From positions 18,352,001 through 18,416,000 of the forward strand of contig CM082577.2 in assembly GCA_040954595.2 (NCBI GenBank): a stretch of 64,000 nt of DNA. Reading direction: 5' to 3'. Below are positions 30,655-41,378 of this stretch, piece after piece. The position numbers were made by a program, and so were the translations under genes. How positions within the stretch are numbered: the stretch's first letter is position 1; each line of letters starts with the position of its first letter. The notes under the pieces were generated by a model. That model had not been told where the DNA came from, did no database searches, and saw nothing but the letters and a program-made list of their open reading frames with translations. This DNA comes from Balanoglossus misakiensis (lineage: Eukaryota > Hemichordata).

Positions 30655-32367
30655 TCATTCATTCCCGGCCAGCGTGTCCATGCAGTCTTCGATCAGCGAC
30701 AGGGGGAATACGTCTTTACGGGTCACGTTTTTCAGCGCCCGATAGTCAACGCACCAGCGGACGGTCCCGTCCCTTTTCCTTACCAATACCGGTGCCGATG
30801 CCCATTCCGATGTTGAGGGTTGGATTACCCCTGACCGTAACATTTTCTTGAGATGGGCTTCCTCCTCCCCCGCGAAACGCAGTGGGGTTCGGCGCATCCT
30901 CTGTTTCACTGGTCGTGCATCCCCCGTATCGATACCGTGCGCAAGGGCGGTGAAGTTCCCCAGGTCGTATTCATTTGCAGCAAAGACATCCTGGAACTCC
31001 ATAAGTAGCTCTTTCATTTCCTGTGACTGGTTCTCCGTCAGATTGGCTGCTGATTTCTCGGCCAATTCTCTCAAGTGGTCTGGGAGCTCGTCTTCGCCAT
31101 GCGGTGAAGCTTCCGTGAGTAGTTCAACCTCGCTGACTGTGCCTGTGGCGATTTCGATGTCTTTGGTTAATGTCCGAAGAAGCTTTCCCCCGACTGCTGT
31201 TGCCACTACTGTTCCCGGCGGTATTGTGACGTTGTCATCGGTCGGGTTTATTAAACAGATGATTGGGGGTTGCCCCTTTTTACAGAATGTCCGGGGCATA
31301 ATGAGGTCACCTAGTTTCACGGGCTCCACTATGTAGTTGGGCATGTCCATGTCGATTGTCCCTGTCACCCTGGTCACGGAGTTCGGAGACAGGATAGTGC
31401 GTGGAGTGACTGATATGTTGGCCACGTGCGTCACAGCGGTCTGGTCCCCTTGCAGCAACGGGAGCCGCTGTTCTCCCACCTGGAGGGTGTTTTCTCTCAT
31501 GTCGAGGATGACCTGCTTGGATCGAAGTTGGTCTATTCCCAACAGCATGGTGTCGCCTATGGGGCCCACATATATATTTTCTCGAAAGGCAGTGCTCCCC
31601 AACTTCAGGTTCACTGGTCCAATTTTGAATCCTCTCATGGACGAGTCTCTTCCGGCTAGTTGTACTTTGACATCGTGTATTATAGGCGGTTTCGGCTCTA
31701 GGGTGTCGTACAGCCTGTCGGAAATTATTGTTATTTCTGCGGCCGTGTCTAGGACGGCGAGAACCTCGGTCCCCTCGACTTCTACGGTGACTTTGTACAT
31801 TGAACTTGGGGAGATTTTACGGATGGTCACGCTGGGGGGAGCGGTGGTGTCGCTTTGGTGGCTAAGCTCGATGGACATTGCCGGTTGGGGCTGCTGATTG
31901 CCGTCACTGGCTGGCTCGTTCTCCGAGTTTTCGATCAGCACCTCTTCCCGGTCGACGAGATATAACAGCTCCCTCTCTGAATTCTCTTCCAGCGCTTCAG
32001 TCATCACTGCCCCGAGTTCCTCAAATTGTCCAAGTTCGCCATCGGTTGCTTCTCCGTCCGAGCCATCGCTGTCTTCTGATTCGGAATCAGTTCCCGGTGG
32101 ACATACCGGGGGTAAGTTGGCATTGCTGGCAGACGGATTACGGCTCCCGGTGGCTCTGTCTGTAATGTTATTTTCGTCTTCCTCCACTGGCTCCACATCC
32201 GCGTTCCTCATAAGGCCAATTCCGGTGACTTGGGTCGGGCTTAGGCTTCTGTGACCGACCCGTACCGGTTTAACTGGCATTGAAAGACACGCGTTTCTGT
32301 GGGGGTTCTGGCTTGGTGTCCGTTGACAGACGCGGACAGTCCTTTTTGAAGTGGCCTTCCTGACCAC
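30655..32367 (-). CDS. Pol of gypsy A: aspartic protease and RT N-terminus
   Basis: This is a 570-aa frame in register with the downstream RT frame and closed by TGA at 30655-30657. An acidic, low-complexity N-terminus precedes the retropepsin motif VLAVLDTAAEITIISD (D-T-A active site) and LLGIDQL. The RT fingers and palm start with AHGIDTGDARPVKQRMRR, GVIQPSTSEWASAPVLVRK and RWCVDYRALKNVT. It overlaps the end of gag by about 100 bp in another frame, consistent with frameshift expression of pol. The stop falls inside RT and would remove polymerase activity. Confidence 0.9.
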   Translation of the reverse strand: MVRKATSKRTVRVCQRTPSQNPHRNACLSMPVKPVRVGHRSLSPTQVTGIGLMRNADVEPVEEDENNITDRATGSRNPSASNANLPPVCPPGTDSESEDSDGSDGEATDGELGQFEELGAVMTEALEENSERELLYLVDREEVLIENSENEPASDGNQQPQPAMSIELSHQSDTTAPPSVTIRKISPSSMYKVTVEVEGTEVLAVLDTAAEITIISDRLYDTLEPKPPIIHDVKVQLAGRDSSMRGFKIGPVNLKLGSTAFRENIYVGPIGDTMLLGIDQLRSKQVILDMRENTLQVGEQRLPLLQGDQTAVTHVANISVTPRTILSPNSVTRVTGTIDMDMPNYIVEPVKLGDLIMPRTFCKKGQPPIICLINPTDDNVTIPPGTVVATAVGGKLLRTLTKDIEIATGTVSEVELLTEASPHGEDELPDHLRELAEKSAANLTENQSQEMKELLMEFQDVFAANEYDLGNFTALAHGIDTGDARPVKQRMRRTPLRFAGEEEAHLKKMLRSGVIQPSTSEWASAPVLVRKRDGTVRWCVDYRALKNVTRKDVFPLSLIEDCMDTLAGNE

Positions 32368-33668
32368 AGTGGTAACATCCGCGGCTCCTGGGGGATGGTG
32401 ATCGGCTGGTTGTACGGGGTCGGTTGCCCCAGTTCATACGAGTTAGCTGATTAGTGAGCATTTCTACAGCAGTGCCCAGTCCGGACATCTGCGTTTCCAC
32501 CCGGGCTAGGTGTGACTCCATCCGTGACAGGCGTCTATCCATAACAGGACTGCCCTCACTGGGTCGGACCTTGGGTTCGGTTGAGGGTGTGTCGCGCTTC
32601 TGTCGTTGGGGGGTGGATGCTGACTGTACTCGAGCTATCTCCTCGGCTTCTGAATCAGAACTGAGTCGGCGCACTTCGCGTTTTGGTGAGCGGCCTCCGA
32701 ATATCTCTTTGTTGTTGTACTGGTACCAGCGTATCTGGTCGATGGCTTTCTCCATGGTCTGGGGGCGCTGTGTGGCTGCATTCAATCCAGCCTCTCTGTC
32801 GGCACAGCCCTGGCAGACCTTAATGATCGCTTGCCTAATCATCGCTTCCCCATCGCCATCGGGATAAGCTTGTGCTGCCAGGATGAGAACTCTGTCTGCC
32901 CACTCTTCCAGGGATTCTCCTGTGTTTTGTCGGGATTGATTGAACTTCATTTGAGCGGCCTCTGGGAGTTCACAGTACCCAAACCTTTTCTCCATTTTTC
33001 GGATTACCTCTTCGTAGGTGATGTTTTTCCCGGGGCCGGCGAGTGTTGTGTAAAACATACTGGCCCTTCCGTCGAGGCACCAGCAAAGTTGGCTTTTCCG
33101 TTCCCGGGAGGTCCACGCTTCGATATCCGCGTACTGCGTGAACTTGGTATAAAATGCCTGTCAATTTCCTCCCCCATTGTATACTAACGTCTTCGGCAGG
33201 TTGACAGATAGTTGACGGTGGACAGGGTGATCTGTTTTCCTGCTTGGGGTGTCGACATTTTTAGGGAGAGTGGATGTCTGCGTAGTTGTCACTGCTGAGG
33301 CCCCAGTTCGGGCGTCCGGGCTCTGCGTCCCCAGTGCTGGTCCGGGATCAGACTGATATTGTGGTGCTGCCCCCCGATAGGGTGGTGGGGGGGGGTATAA
33401 GGTAGCGACTGTCGGGACTGTGGCTGCTGCCGGAAGTATGGACCCCAGTTGTACTGGTTGGCATCCACCTGTTGCTGTTGTTGTGGTTGGGGATAGGCGC
33501 CCCAATTGTATCCGCTGACGTCCAGCTGTTGTTGTTGTTGTTGAGGGTGTGGTCCCCAACGGTACTTGCTGGCGTCTGGTTGTTGTTGCTGGGGTTGTGG
33601 CGGATATGAGCCCCAGCTGTTTTTAACGTCTGTTTCCTTTTGACTCTGGCCATACTGGGTGTGTGTAC
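32270..33668 (-). pseudogene. Gag of gypsy A, C-terminal part
   Basis: 33668 to about 33390 reads Gln-rich repeats of the form Q(n)xDxxxYxWGxYP (three copies). The frame then shifts at a G/C tract near 33390 and continues to TGA at 33161-33163. The same frame then reads a capsid-like segment (YEEVIRKMEKRFGYCELPEAA, GESLEEWADRVLILAAQAYPDG) and a CCHC knuckle (CYHCGQEGHFKKDC) that binds RNA. The N-terminal part lies beyond the gypsy B insertion at 41379-42265. Two independent breaks make this Gag non-functional. Confidence 0.85.
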
Positions 33669-33840
33669 TGAGACATTTGATTACTTTGTGAATGGCGCCC
33701 TCTGTGTCAAGAGGTGGGAGGTGGGTAGCCTCGTTTTGGAAAAAAGACGCCATCTTGTTTTGGGGTGTTATTGTCGATGTCGAGCATGGTCTGATGTGAA
33801 TAAAGAGTCCATAGAAATACAGTTGTGTGTAGACGTTTCA
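33669..33840 (+). repeat. 5' LTR of gypsy B
   Basis: 172 bp from TGAGACATTT to ACGTTTCA, with the short TG...CA ends usual for LTRs and an AATAAA near 33798. Confidence 0.85.
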
Positions 33841-33861
33841 ATGGTGGCAGCGGTGTAAACG

Positions 33862-34719
33862 ATGGCCAAAAAAGTAGAATATTTCACCGGGGAGGAGAGA
33901 GGAGAACTGGAACCTTGGTTGGATAGATTCGATGCTATCATTGAGGCAGAAGGTAAAGAGAACAAAGCTGCAGCAATAATACGCACGTGTTTGAAAGGAG
34001 ATGCAGCGACCGTAATCCAATTGCTGTCGGTAGATGACAAAAAGGACATAGATAAGATAAAGGTAGAGTTGAGAAAACATTTTGGATTGAAGAGAGATGA
34101 ATTGTCAGCACAGCGGGAATTTCATTGCCGTAAACTGGAATCCGGGGAGAGCATTGGGAAGTTCGTGCGTTCCCTAAGAAAGCTTGCAATTGAAGGATTT
34201 CCCAAATGCGTTGGTAGCGGATTAGACTCAATTATCAAAGGTCAGTTTATCGTCGGTCTTCCTAGGGAATTGGGCGACCAGTTATCTGTTGCCTTACACT
34301 ACAAAGTTGCCGAAGCGGAGTTAAGTGAGGTCGTGGATTTTGCCACGAACTGGCAAAAATATCAGACAAAGGAGAACACTATTTCTGTTGACAACGTCAT
34401 GCAAGTAGGGGAGGTCGATACAACCGTAAGTAGTGTGGTACGCGAGGCTGTTGAATCTGCAATTTCAAGCTTAGAGCCAACAATTTCAGCAATGGTTAAT
34501 GCGCAAGTTAATCGGGTGTACGGAAACCAGAGCAACCAACAAAGAGGTAGTGGTAGAACCAGTCGCTCATCAACAAGGCCTGCACAGACAACTGGTAAGT
34601 GTTTTGAATGTGGACGGTTCGGCCATTTTAGAAGAAACTGTCCTAATCGGTTCCAGTGTTTCAAGTGTCATCGTTACGGACATAAGGCAGCCAATTGTCC
34701 TGAATTTTACCCAAACTAG
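33862..34719 (+). CDS. Gag of gypsy B
   Basis: The 285-aa frame starts MAKKVEYFTGEERGELEPWL. It has a capsid-type helical region (AAAIIRTCLKGDAATVIQLL, LRKHFGLKRDELSAQREFHC, SIGKFVRSLRKLAIEGFP) as in Ty3/gypsy Gag proteins, a Gln/Ser/Arg-rich linker and two CCHC zinc knuckles (CFECGRFGHFRRNC, CFKCHRYGHKAANC) for RNA packaging. The stop codon TAG (34717-34719) overlaps the start of the pol frame, consistent with frameshift translation. No damage is visible. Confidence 0.95.
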   Translation: MAKKVEYFTGEERGELEPWLDRFDAIIEAEGKENKAAAIIRTCLKGDAATVIQLLSVDDKKDIDKIKVELRKHFGLKRDELSAQREFHCRKLESGESIGKFVRSLRKLAIEGFPKCVGSGLDSIIKGQFIVGLPRELGDQLSVALHYKVAEAELSEVVDFATNWQKYQTKENTISVDNVMQVGEVDTTVSSVVREAVESAISSLEPTISAMVNAQVNRVYGNQSNQQRGSGRTSRSSTRPAQTTGKCFECGRFGHFRRNCPNRFQCFKCHRYGHKAANCPEFYPN

Positions 34720-37700
34720 TGGGAGGTCGGGGCGCTGGCCAGCCCTTGACCTCTGTTGAGAAGACGGCCATGGATGGTCTGTGTACTGATGATCTGGTGA
34801 GTGGCAATGTTCGGGGGACCCCGGAACTGCCTGTCCGGGGCCTTAGAGCCTGGGGATTGCCACATGACCAGAATCAGTATCATAGTCAACAAACTGTTAC
34901 CGAACAACAAATGAACAACGATGAACTCTCACCCCAAATATTAACCACAATGACTTCACGCACATGCGGCGACCAATATAGGACTACGGGTATGATAAAT
35001 GGAGTTGAGACGCCCATATTCGTAGATAGTGGTTCACAAATTACCATAGTCAGAAGTGATCTACCAGCCATAAACGGGTTGCCACTGTATCCTGTGAATA
35101 TTCAGCCAGAAGCAGTTAATGGTACACCCGTATGCTTTGATGGCCAGGTACAAGTCGATCTTACTGTTCAAAATTTTGTCATTGGTCCAACATGGGTGTA
35201 TGTAATGTCTCCAAAGCTCATGCGTAATGAATTCTTGATGGGAACGGATGTTATGGAAAAACTGGGAAGCATGGAAGTTGATTTTGTAAAGAAAACTGTG
35301 ACTTTCAAAGGACTGACACAACCTAATACTTACCTCAACAAACCTGTAAATAACAAGATGAACTTGAAACCACAGTGTTGCCGTGTGACATTACTACAAC
35401 GAGCTGTTATACCACCTAGACATGAACAAATGTGTCATGTACTTGTCGCAGCTATACCGGGACAACAAGGACTCATTGAAGGTAGTGATCAGCTACTTGA
35501 GAAAAAACACGTCGCTTGTGCTGCCTCACTTAACACTTTGGATAAGGACAGAACAACCTGGGTTAGATTATGCAACCCAAATCCTATATCTGTTAAATTG
35601 TACAGGGGATCCAGTATTGCCGAGTTCACGCCTGATGTTGGCCAACCCACAGTAATTGAACAAGTATGTGTTGAGAGCGACACACCTAAGCCAGAAAGTA
35701 AACAGGACCATGAAACTATTGATTCTTTGATAGAAAGAACAGATGTGAACCAGTCACAAAAAAATGAAGTTCATAAACTTGTTGAGAGTTTTGAGGATGT
35801 GTTTTCATGGAAAGGTGAATTTGGAAGAACTCATATTATAGAACACAAGATACATACTGGTATTGCACCACCACTTAGATCAGGTGCTAGGAGAACGGGT
35901 TACCACGAGAGGGAGAAAGTCGACAAAATGGTGACTGAGCTATTGGAAAAGGATGTTATTGAGGAGAGTTCCAGTCCTTGGGCTAGCCCAATTGTCCTTG
36001 TACCCAAGAAAGATGGGTCCTTACGATTTTGCATTGACTTTCGTCGATTGAATTCGGTAACTAAGGATGATGCATTTCCCTTACCGCGTATTGACGATGC
36101 CATAGACTGTCTTGGAGGGAGTAAATGGTTTCCCACGTTAGATATGGCTAGTGGCTACTGGCAAGTAGGTATGGATAAAGAATCTAGGGAGAAGACAGCA
36201 TTTATATGTCACAAAGGACTATATCAGTTTAAAGTCATGCCATTTGGACTTAAGAAGCACCAGCTACATTTCAAAGACTCATGTCGTCCATTTTCAGTCC
36301 AGAGATGTGGCATGTTCTACTTATATATCTGGATGACATCTTGATTTTTTCATCAACATTCGAGCAGCACTTGCAACGAATAGAGCTGGTATTCAGAAAA
36401 TTGCGTGAGGCAGGACTTAAGCTACAGCCACGAAAGTGTCATTTCTTTCAAACTGAGATTGAGTATCTTGGCCAGCTTGTAACTCGTCATGGGGTGTCAC
36501 CCAGTCAAAGAATAGTCAGTGCTGTTGCAGAGTTTCCCACACCTACTTCAGTAACAGAGCTTCGCAGATTCATAGGACTTGCCTCGTATTATAGGAGGTT
36601 CATAGCAGGATTTTCAACTATTGCAGCCCCGTTACACAAGTTGACTTCAAAGGGTGAGGTATTCATTTGGACAACAGATTACCAACAAGCATTCAGTGAA
36701 CTGAAAACTAAGCTGTCAAGTGCTCCAGTTTTAGCATACCCTAACTTTGATGTACCATTTTCGCTGGTAACTGATGCCAGTGGGGTTGGAGTTGGTGCTG
36801 TTCTTGAGCAAACAGTGAGTGGTGTAACCCGACCAATAGCCTATGCTAGCTCAATTCTCACGAAAGCGCAACGCAATTATTCAGCGACAGAGCGTGAGTG
36901 TTATGCGGTGGTCTGGGCGATTGACAAGTTTCGGAGTTACCTCTACGGAACTAGATTCAACATAATTACGGACCACAGATCATTAACTTTCCTCAAGTCA
37001 GTGAAGGAGCCAAGGGGCAGATTGGCACGGTGGCAGTCTGAACTGCAAGTCTATGACTATGAGATATTACACAGACCAGGCAAAGCCATACCACATGCTG
37101 ATGCACTTTCACGTGCCCCATTGATCGCAGTTACTACTGTTCAAGGGAAGTGGTCTTTTGACGAGTTGAAAGCGCTGCAAGAAACAGACCCAGTTATAAA
37201 CAGAGTGCGTGACTTGGTTCGATTGAAACAACTCTGTACACCTGGTGATGGAAAACGAGTAAAGGAGTTAATGCTGCGTGCAAGAGGTCTTCATATTGAC
37301 ATTGGTACAGGGCTTCTGTGCTGTCGATACTATGTTGGGAGGAGAGAATGTATACAGGTAATTTTCCCAGACTCTCATGCTTCTGAGGTTCTGCCAGTGG
37401 TACATGATCAGGAGGGTCACTTGGGAATCAAACGCACATTAGCCAAACTAAAGAAGTCGTTCTATTGGCCGGAGATGAGACTTAGAGTACAGGAGTGGTG
37501 TCGCAGCTGCATACAGTGTAATCAGAACAAGTTGCAACTGAGAGGAAAAGCCCCATTGCAACGTATGCCTGAACCAACTCGACCATTTCAATGGGTCAGC
37601 ACTGATGTATTTGGACCCATCCCAGCCACCAAGAAAGGAAATCGCTACATTGTAACCATAAATGATGGCTTTAGTAAATTTGTTGTAGCTAAAGCAATAC

Positions 37701-38839
37701 CCAATCAAGAAAGTTCTACCATAGCAGAAATATTCATCAATGATTGGTGTTTGTTGTTTGGTCCACCAGAGACATTACACAGTGATCAGGGACGAAATTT
37801 CGAAATTAATCTCCTGTCTGAGGTGTGCAGAATGTTCAACACATCAAAAACAAGAACATCAAGTTACCACCCATCTGGAAATGGACAAACAGAACATTTC
37901 AACCTTACTTTGGCTGACATGTTAAAGAACTATGTTAACGAGTGTCAAGACAATTGGGATGACCATCTACCAAAAGTCATCCACACCTATAACACGAGTG
38001 AACATGATGCTACCGGGCATACACCGTATTTCTTACTGTACGGTCAGGAGGTTAGAACTGCATTGCAGCCAGTACCCACAGACACAGTCAATTCAAGAGG
38101 TTTGTGTACAGCCCGGGACAGGGTCAAAGATCATTTTGACAAACTCACCAAGGCCAGAAAACTGGTGTATGATAGACTGGCTAAATTGAGAGACAGACGT
38201 TGTGAGAAGTCAAAGATAAACAGCCGATTCTGTAAATACAATGTTGGTGACAAAGTTATGGTTGCTAACAATGCCAGAAGGAAGGGACGTTCACCTAAAC
38301 TCAGTGCCCGATGGAATGGTCCTTACATCGTCGTCAAGGTAATCAGCGATGTGTTGTACAGGATAAGCCAGGGGGGGCGGAGAAGGAAAGTGATACATCA
38401 TGATCAACTTCGTCCATACAGAGAGAGGCCAGGACATTTATACAGTAAGACGAGTGAGCAGACAATTGATGCTGGTTCGCCTTTGCGAGATCCAGAGGTG
38501 TCAACTAATGGTAATGACCAACCGTCAGTTGCCGATAGTAGTGATTCCGATTCTGAGGATGGGGATCTTTTGGGAAGTTCACGTATAGGAAATATACCAA
38601 CCCAGGGGAGTGTGTTACCAACCCAGGGGAGTGTGTTACCCACCCAGGGGAGTGTGGTACCAGACCGTCAGATGGAAATGGAGCCGACTGGAAATGAAGG
38701 GATGGATGCTGCAGGGTCAGGGAGCCAGCAGACTGATGGCAACCATGGTGCAGAATCTAATTTGCGTCGTTCTACCAGAGTGCGCCGTATTCCACGTCGG
38801 TTGCAGGATTATGTACTCACGGAACAGTTATCGGACTAA
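34719..38839 (+). pseudogene. Pol of gypsy B (protease, RT, RNase H, integrase), one frame break
   Basis: 34719-36344 carries the retropepsin (TPIFVDSGSQITIV), then RT blocks (SSPWASPIVLVPKKDGS, FCIDFRRLNSVT, TLDMASGYWQVGM, MPFGL). The frame changes at about 36250-36265. 36281-38839 continues with YLDDILIFSS, the thumb, RNase H (VTDASGVGVGAVL, ERECYAVV, TDHRSLTFL), the H2C2 finger (HLGIKRTLAKL ... CIQCNQNK), the integrase triad (STDVFGPIP, HSDQGRNFE, NGQTEHFNLTLADM) and a GPY/F-type tail (RWNGPYIVVKV). The C-terminus has a 9-residue NIPTQGSVL-type repeat in triplicate. Only the single break in RT prevents a continuous Pol. Confidence 0.9.
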
Positions 38840-39003
38840 AACTGTCTTTGTTGACTGTCGACTACTGTGTATGAAAAAAATGCATTGATTGTTAAACATT
38901 ATTTATTTATTTTATTTAATTATTTGCAACAGGCATGGAACACTTGGACTCTTGAATTTATTCTTGTCACATGTGGACATGTGCAGGGAAGGGGGGGAAG
39001 TTA

Positions 39004-39148
39004 TGAGACATTTGATTACTTTGTGAATGGCGCCCTCTGTGTCAAGAGGTGGGAGGTGGGTAGCCTCGTTTTGGAAAAAAGACGCCATCTTGTTTTGGGG
39101 TGTTATTGTCGATGTCGAGCATGGTCTGATGTGAATAAAGAGTCCATT
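39004..39148 (+). repeat. 3' LTR of gypsy B, first part
   Basis: Matches 33669-33813 base for base except the last position. The remainder of the LTR (27 bp) is at 41352-41378, after the inserted TIR element. Confidence 0.9.
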
Positions 39149-41348
39149 CAGTCTGCACGATAACCCCTCGATTAGGGCGTGTCTGGTACCAGTGATTTGA
39201 TTGGCTGTTATCGAGTTATTGGCATGTTCGTCATCGTCCGACAAACCATTTTTTACATGGGTAGGCGCAAATTTTCACGCATCAAGATCAATTATTTTTT
39301 TTACATTGCGTGAACAGTTTCTATCATAAATTGATATTTTTGTGAAATTTATACGCAAACTAAATATTTTCGCAATGATTTGCGAACGCTGACAACCTCT
39401 GTATGCATACCAACCCATGCGCTTAATTCTGCCTACCCTACACACAAATGGTTTACACTTCCGCCAAATTCATGTCAACACGAAGTACGCGGCACGAAGT
39501 GTGATAATTTCAAGGACTCTTGTCCTCGCACTGACCCACTTTCTGTTATACTTGGAACATCTGAAACTTTTTCTGATTTTTTTTCTTCTATTTGGCGTGG
39601 TCTTGCCATGAAATGAAAGAAATGACTGTGAACCAGATTTGAATAGGTTCCTCAAATAACCACTCAATGCATGCATACATACTGACTTTTTAAAACATGT
39701 AATTTTTATCCTAAATGGTTTACATGGAACACCATAGATATGACACCAAGCGAATTATCTATCGAAACTAATTAACTCTCCAATGAAGAAAAACGAATGG
39801 AGAGAAAAAAAAAACGCTAGCCTAGACAAAAAACGCCTACTTTGTAACCGCGCGCACTTGTCGATCGATCGTATACAACAGCGGCTGTGGACCCGGTTCT
39901 GGAGGCTCAGATGAAAAACATGGCCCAAACAAGCAGAGTTATGACTGATCTGTGATTAAAAACATGCATTGCCATACGTTATCCTCTAAATTCCACCCGA
40001 ACTAAAGTGTAATTAGCTAAAGCGTATTAGTCTGCCTCACATGAATGAGCAAATGATCTACTGTAGACAGTACAGACGCTCATTATGCATGACCTGCCAC
40101 TTTCCACCAATAGACGCAGCTCTATGATATCACATGACATTATTATTGAGTTGATCTGCACACGTGAAAATTTCCCGCCATGTCACCAGACTTGACTTTT
40201 ACGCCCATTTTTTACCATATTGGGGCATATCTGCCAACGCAAAACTTTATGGGGAGTGACAAATGACATGCTGCATTCAAGAAAATAAAACTGGATTGGA
40301 CAATGCGGCGCTAAATGCTCACATGACTGAAATCCGGCGTGTGTCAATCAATGTTTTTTTATGGATGTCTTCAAACTCACGCGTTCCAAAACAAAATCTG
40401 GGTAGGCGGTAAACTGAGAGTGTTGCATTTTGAAGCTGAAAGATCCCTGGAGTAAACCATGTGTCGATGTAGGGGTTTGCACTCTCCTAATGGCTCAAAC
40501 GTTCGAACAAAATGGACTCGAAAATAATAGCATTTTCTATATTTTTCCTCATATTTATATTATCCTACGGGCACATCTTAGCATTTGACTGCACATTTGA
40601 CTATTTTGGAATGAAAGGTAATATCAGAAGGGCATATTTTTCATACAAGATTGCCGATATGATTTTTAGACCAAAAAGTACAACATATCAAAGAGAGGCC
40701 TGTAAATCCCCCGGAAAATGCACTCTCTATTTGGTCACGCGCTGAGGAATCCTACGGAACCGGCAGCATCATAGGACCCGCTTACCGGGACAGTCCATGA
40801 CTTCCCGAACACGATAGTAGCAGCCGTTTTTGCACAGAGGTGACGCCAAGACCAAGATTTTGCCCTAAAATTGACAAAATATTCGGATTTTGCCCAATAC
40901 CGACTAACGTAAATTGGCTACATTTCTGCCGACAGCAAGCGCGCTCAGTGAACCCAGTTGACCTGATTTTCGTTTATTTACATACTGAGGTACGTTTAAT
41001 CCACATAAATCGGCAATCCCGTCTTTAGACCAAAAAGTACAAATGTTGAAAGTCGAGTATGCTTCAAATTAAGGAATTTTAGCAACCTTAATTCAGAGTA
41101 AAAAAAATATGTTTTGAAAAATGTATATTTAACAACAAATTACTGTACAACGTTCGTCAGACATGCAGTCGACACCTCCCATCCTCATAATAGTAAAGTC
41201 ATTCTCTAGTTTACGAGAAAACCGCAACTTAAATTCGCCAATATCGCTGGCTTTTGTTTACTTTCAATTACGCGCATGGATAACGCCTCTGTTGCGGATA
41301 TTACCCGGCATTCATAGGTACCGGAAGTTGGGGCTATCGTGCAGACTG
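39149..41348. mobile_element. 2.2-kb DNA transposon (non-autonomous) inside the 3' LTR
   Basis: Inverted termini CAGTCTGCACGATAACCCC (39149-39167) and the reverse complement of CAGTCTGCACGATAGCCCC (ending 41348) are flanked by ATT on both sides (39146-39148, 41349-41351), a 3-bp target duplication. The LTR context fixes the insertion boundaries exactly. No transposase is encoded. The internal sequence has a phrase TTTAGACCAAAAAGTACAA at about 40666 and again near 41024. Termini and duplication length do not let me assign a superfamily. Confidence 0.85.
40512..40745 (+). CDS. Small putative secreted protein within the TIR element
   Basis: The 77-aa frame has ATG in AAAATGG context. Residues 1-24 form a classical signal peptide (MDSKIIAF, then the hydrophobic SIFFLIFILSYGHILA). 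The mature part has three Cys and is basic (GNIRRAYFSYK, CKSPGKCTLYLVTR). It is not recognisable as any family. It is too short to exclude chance, but a hydrophobic leader directly after a good start codon is uncommon. It may be a captured first exon that originally spliced further on. Confidence 0.4.
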   Translation: MDSKIIAFSIFFLIFILSYGHILAFDCTFDYFGMKGNIRRAYFSYKIADMIFRPKSTTYQREACKSPGKCTLYLVTR

Positions 41349-41378
41349 ATTGAAATACAGTTGTGTGTAGACGTTTCA

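Larger units (their letters stand above)
33669..41378 (+). mobile_element. Ty3/gypsy retrotransposon B, nested in gag of gypsy A
   Basis: The 5' LTR is 33669-33840 and the 3' LTR is 39004-39148 plus 41352-41378, interrupted by another element. The target duplication is GTAC (33665-33668 and 41379-41382). A probable primer-binding site TGGTGGCAGCGGTG starts at 33842, and a polypurine tract (GGGAAGGGGGGGAAG) ends just before the 3' LTR. The LTRs appear identical except for one base at the insertion site, so the insertion is recent. The pol frame is broken once in RT. Confidence 0.9.

Noticed and set aside
30655-33163. Reassigned genetic code (TGA read as Trp) because two gypsy A stops are TGA
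   Set aside because: Only two cases in a decaying element, other elements have TAG and TAA stops, and intact genes here end normally with TGA.
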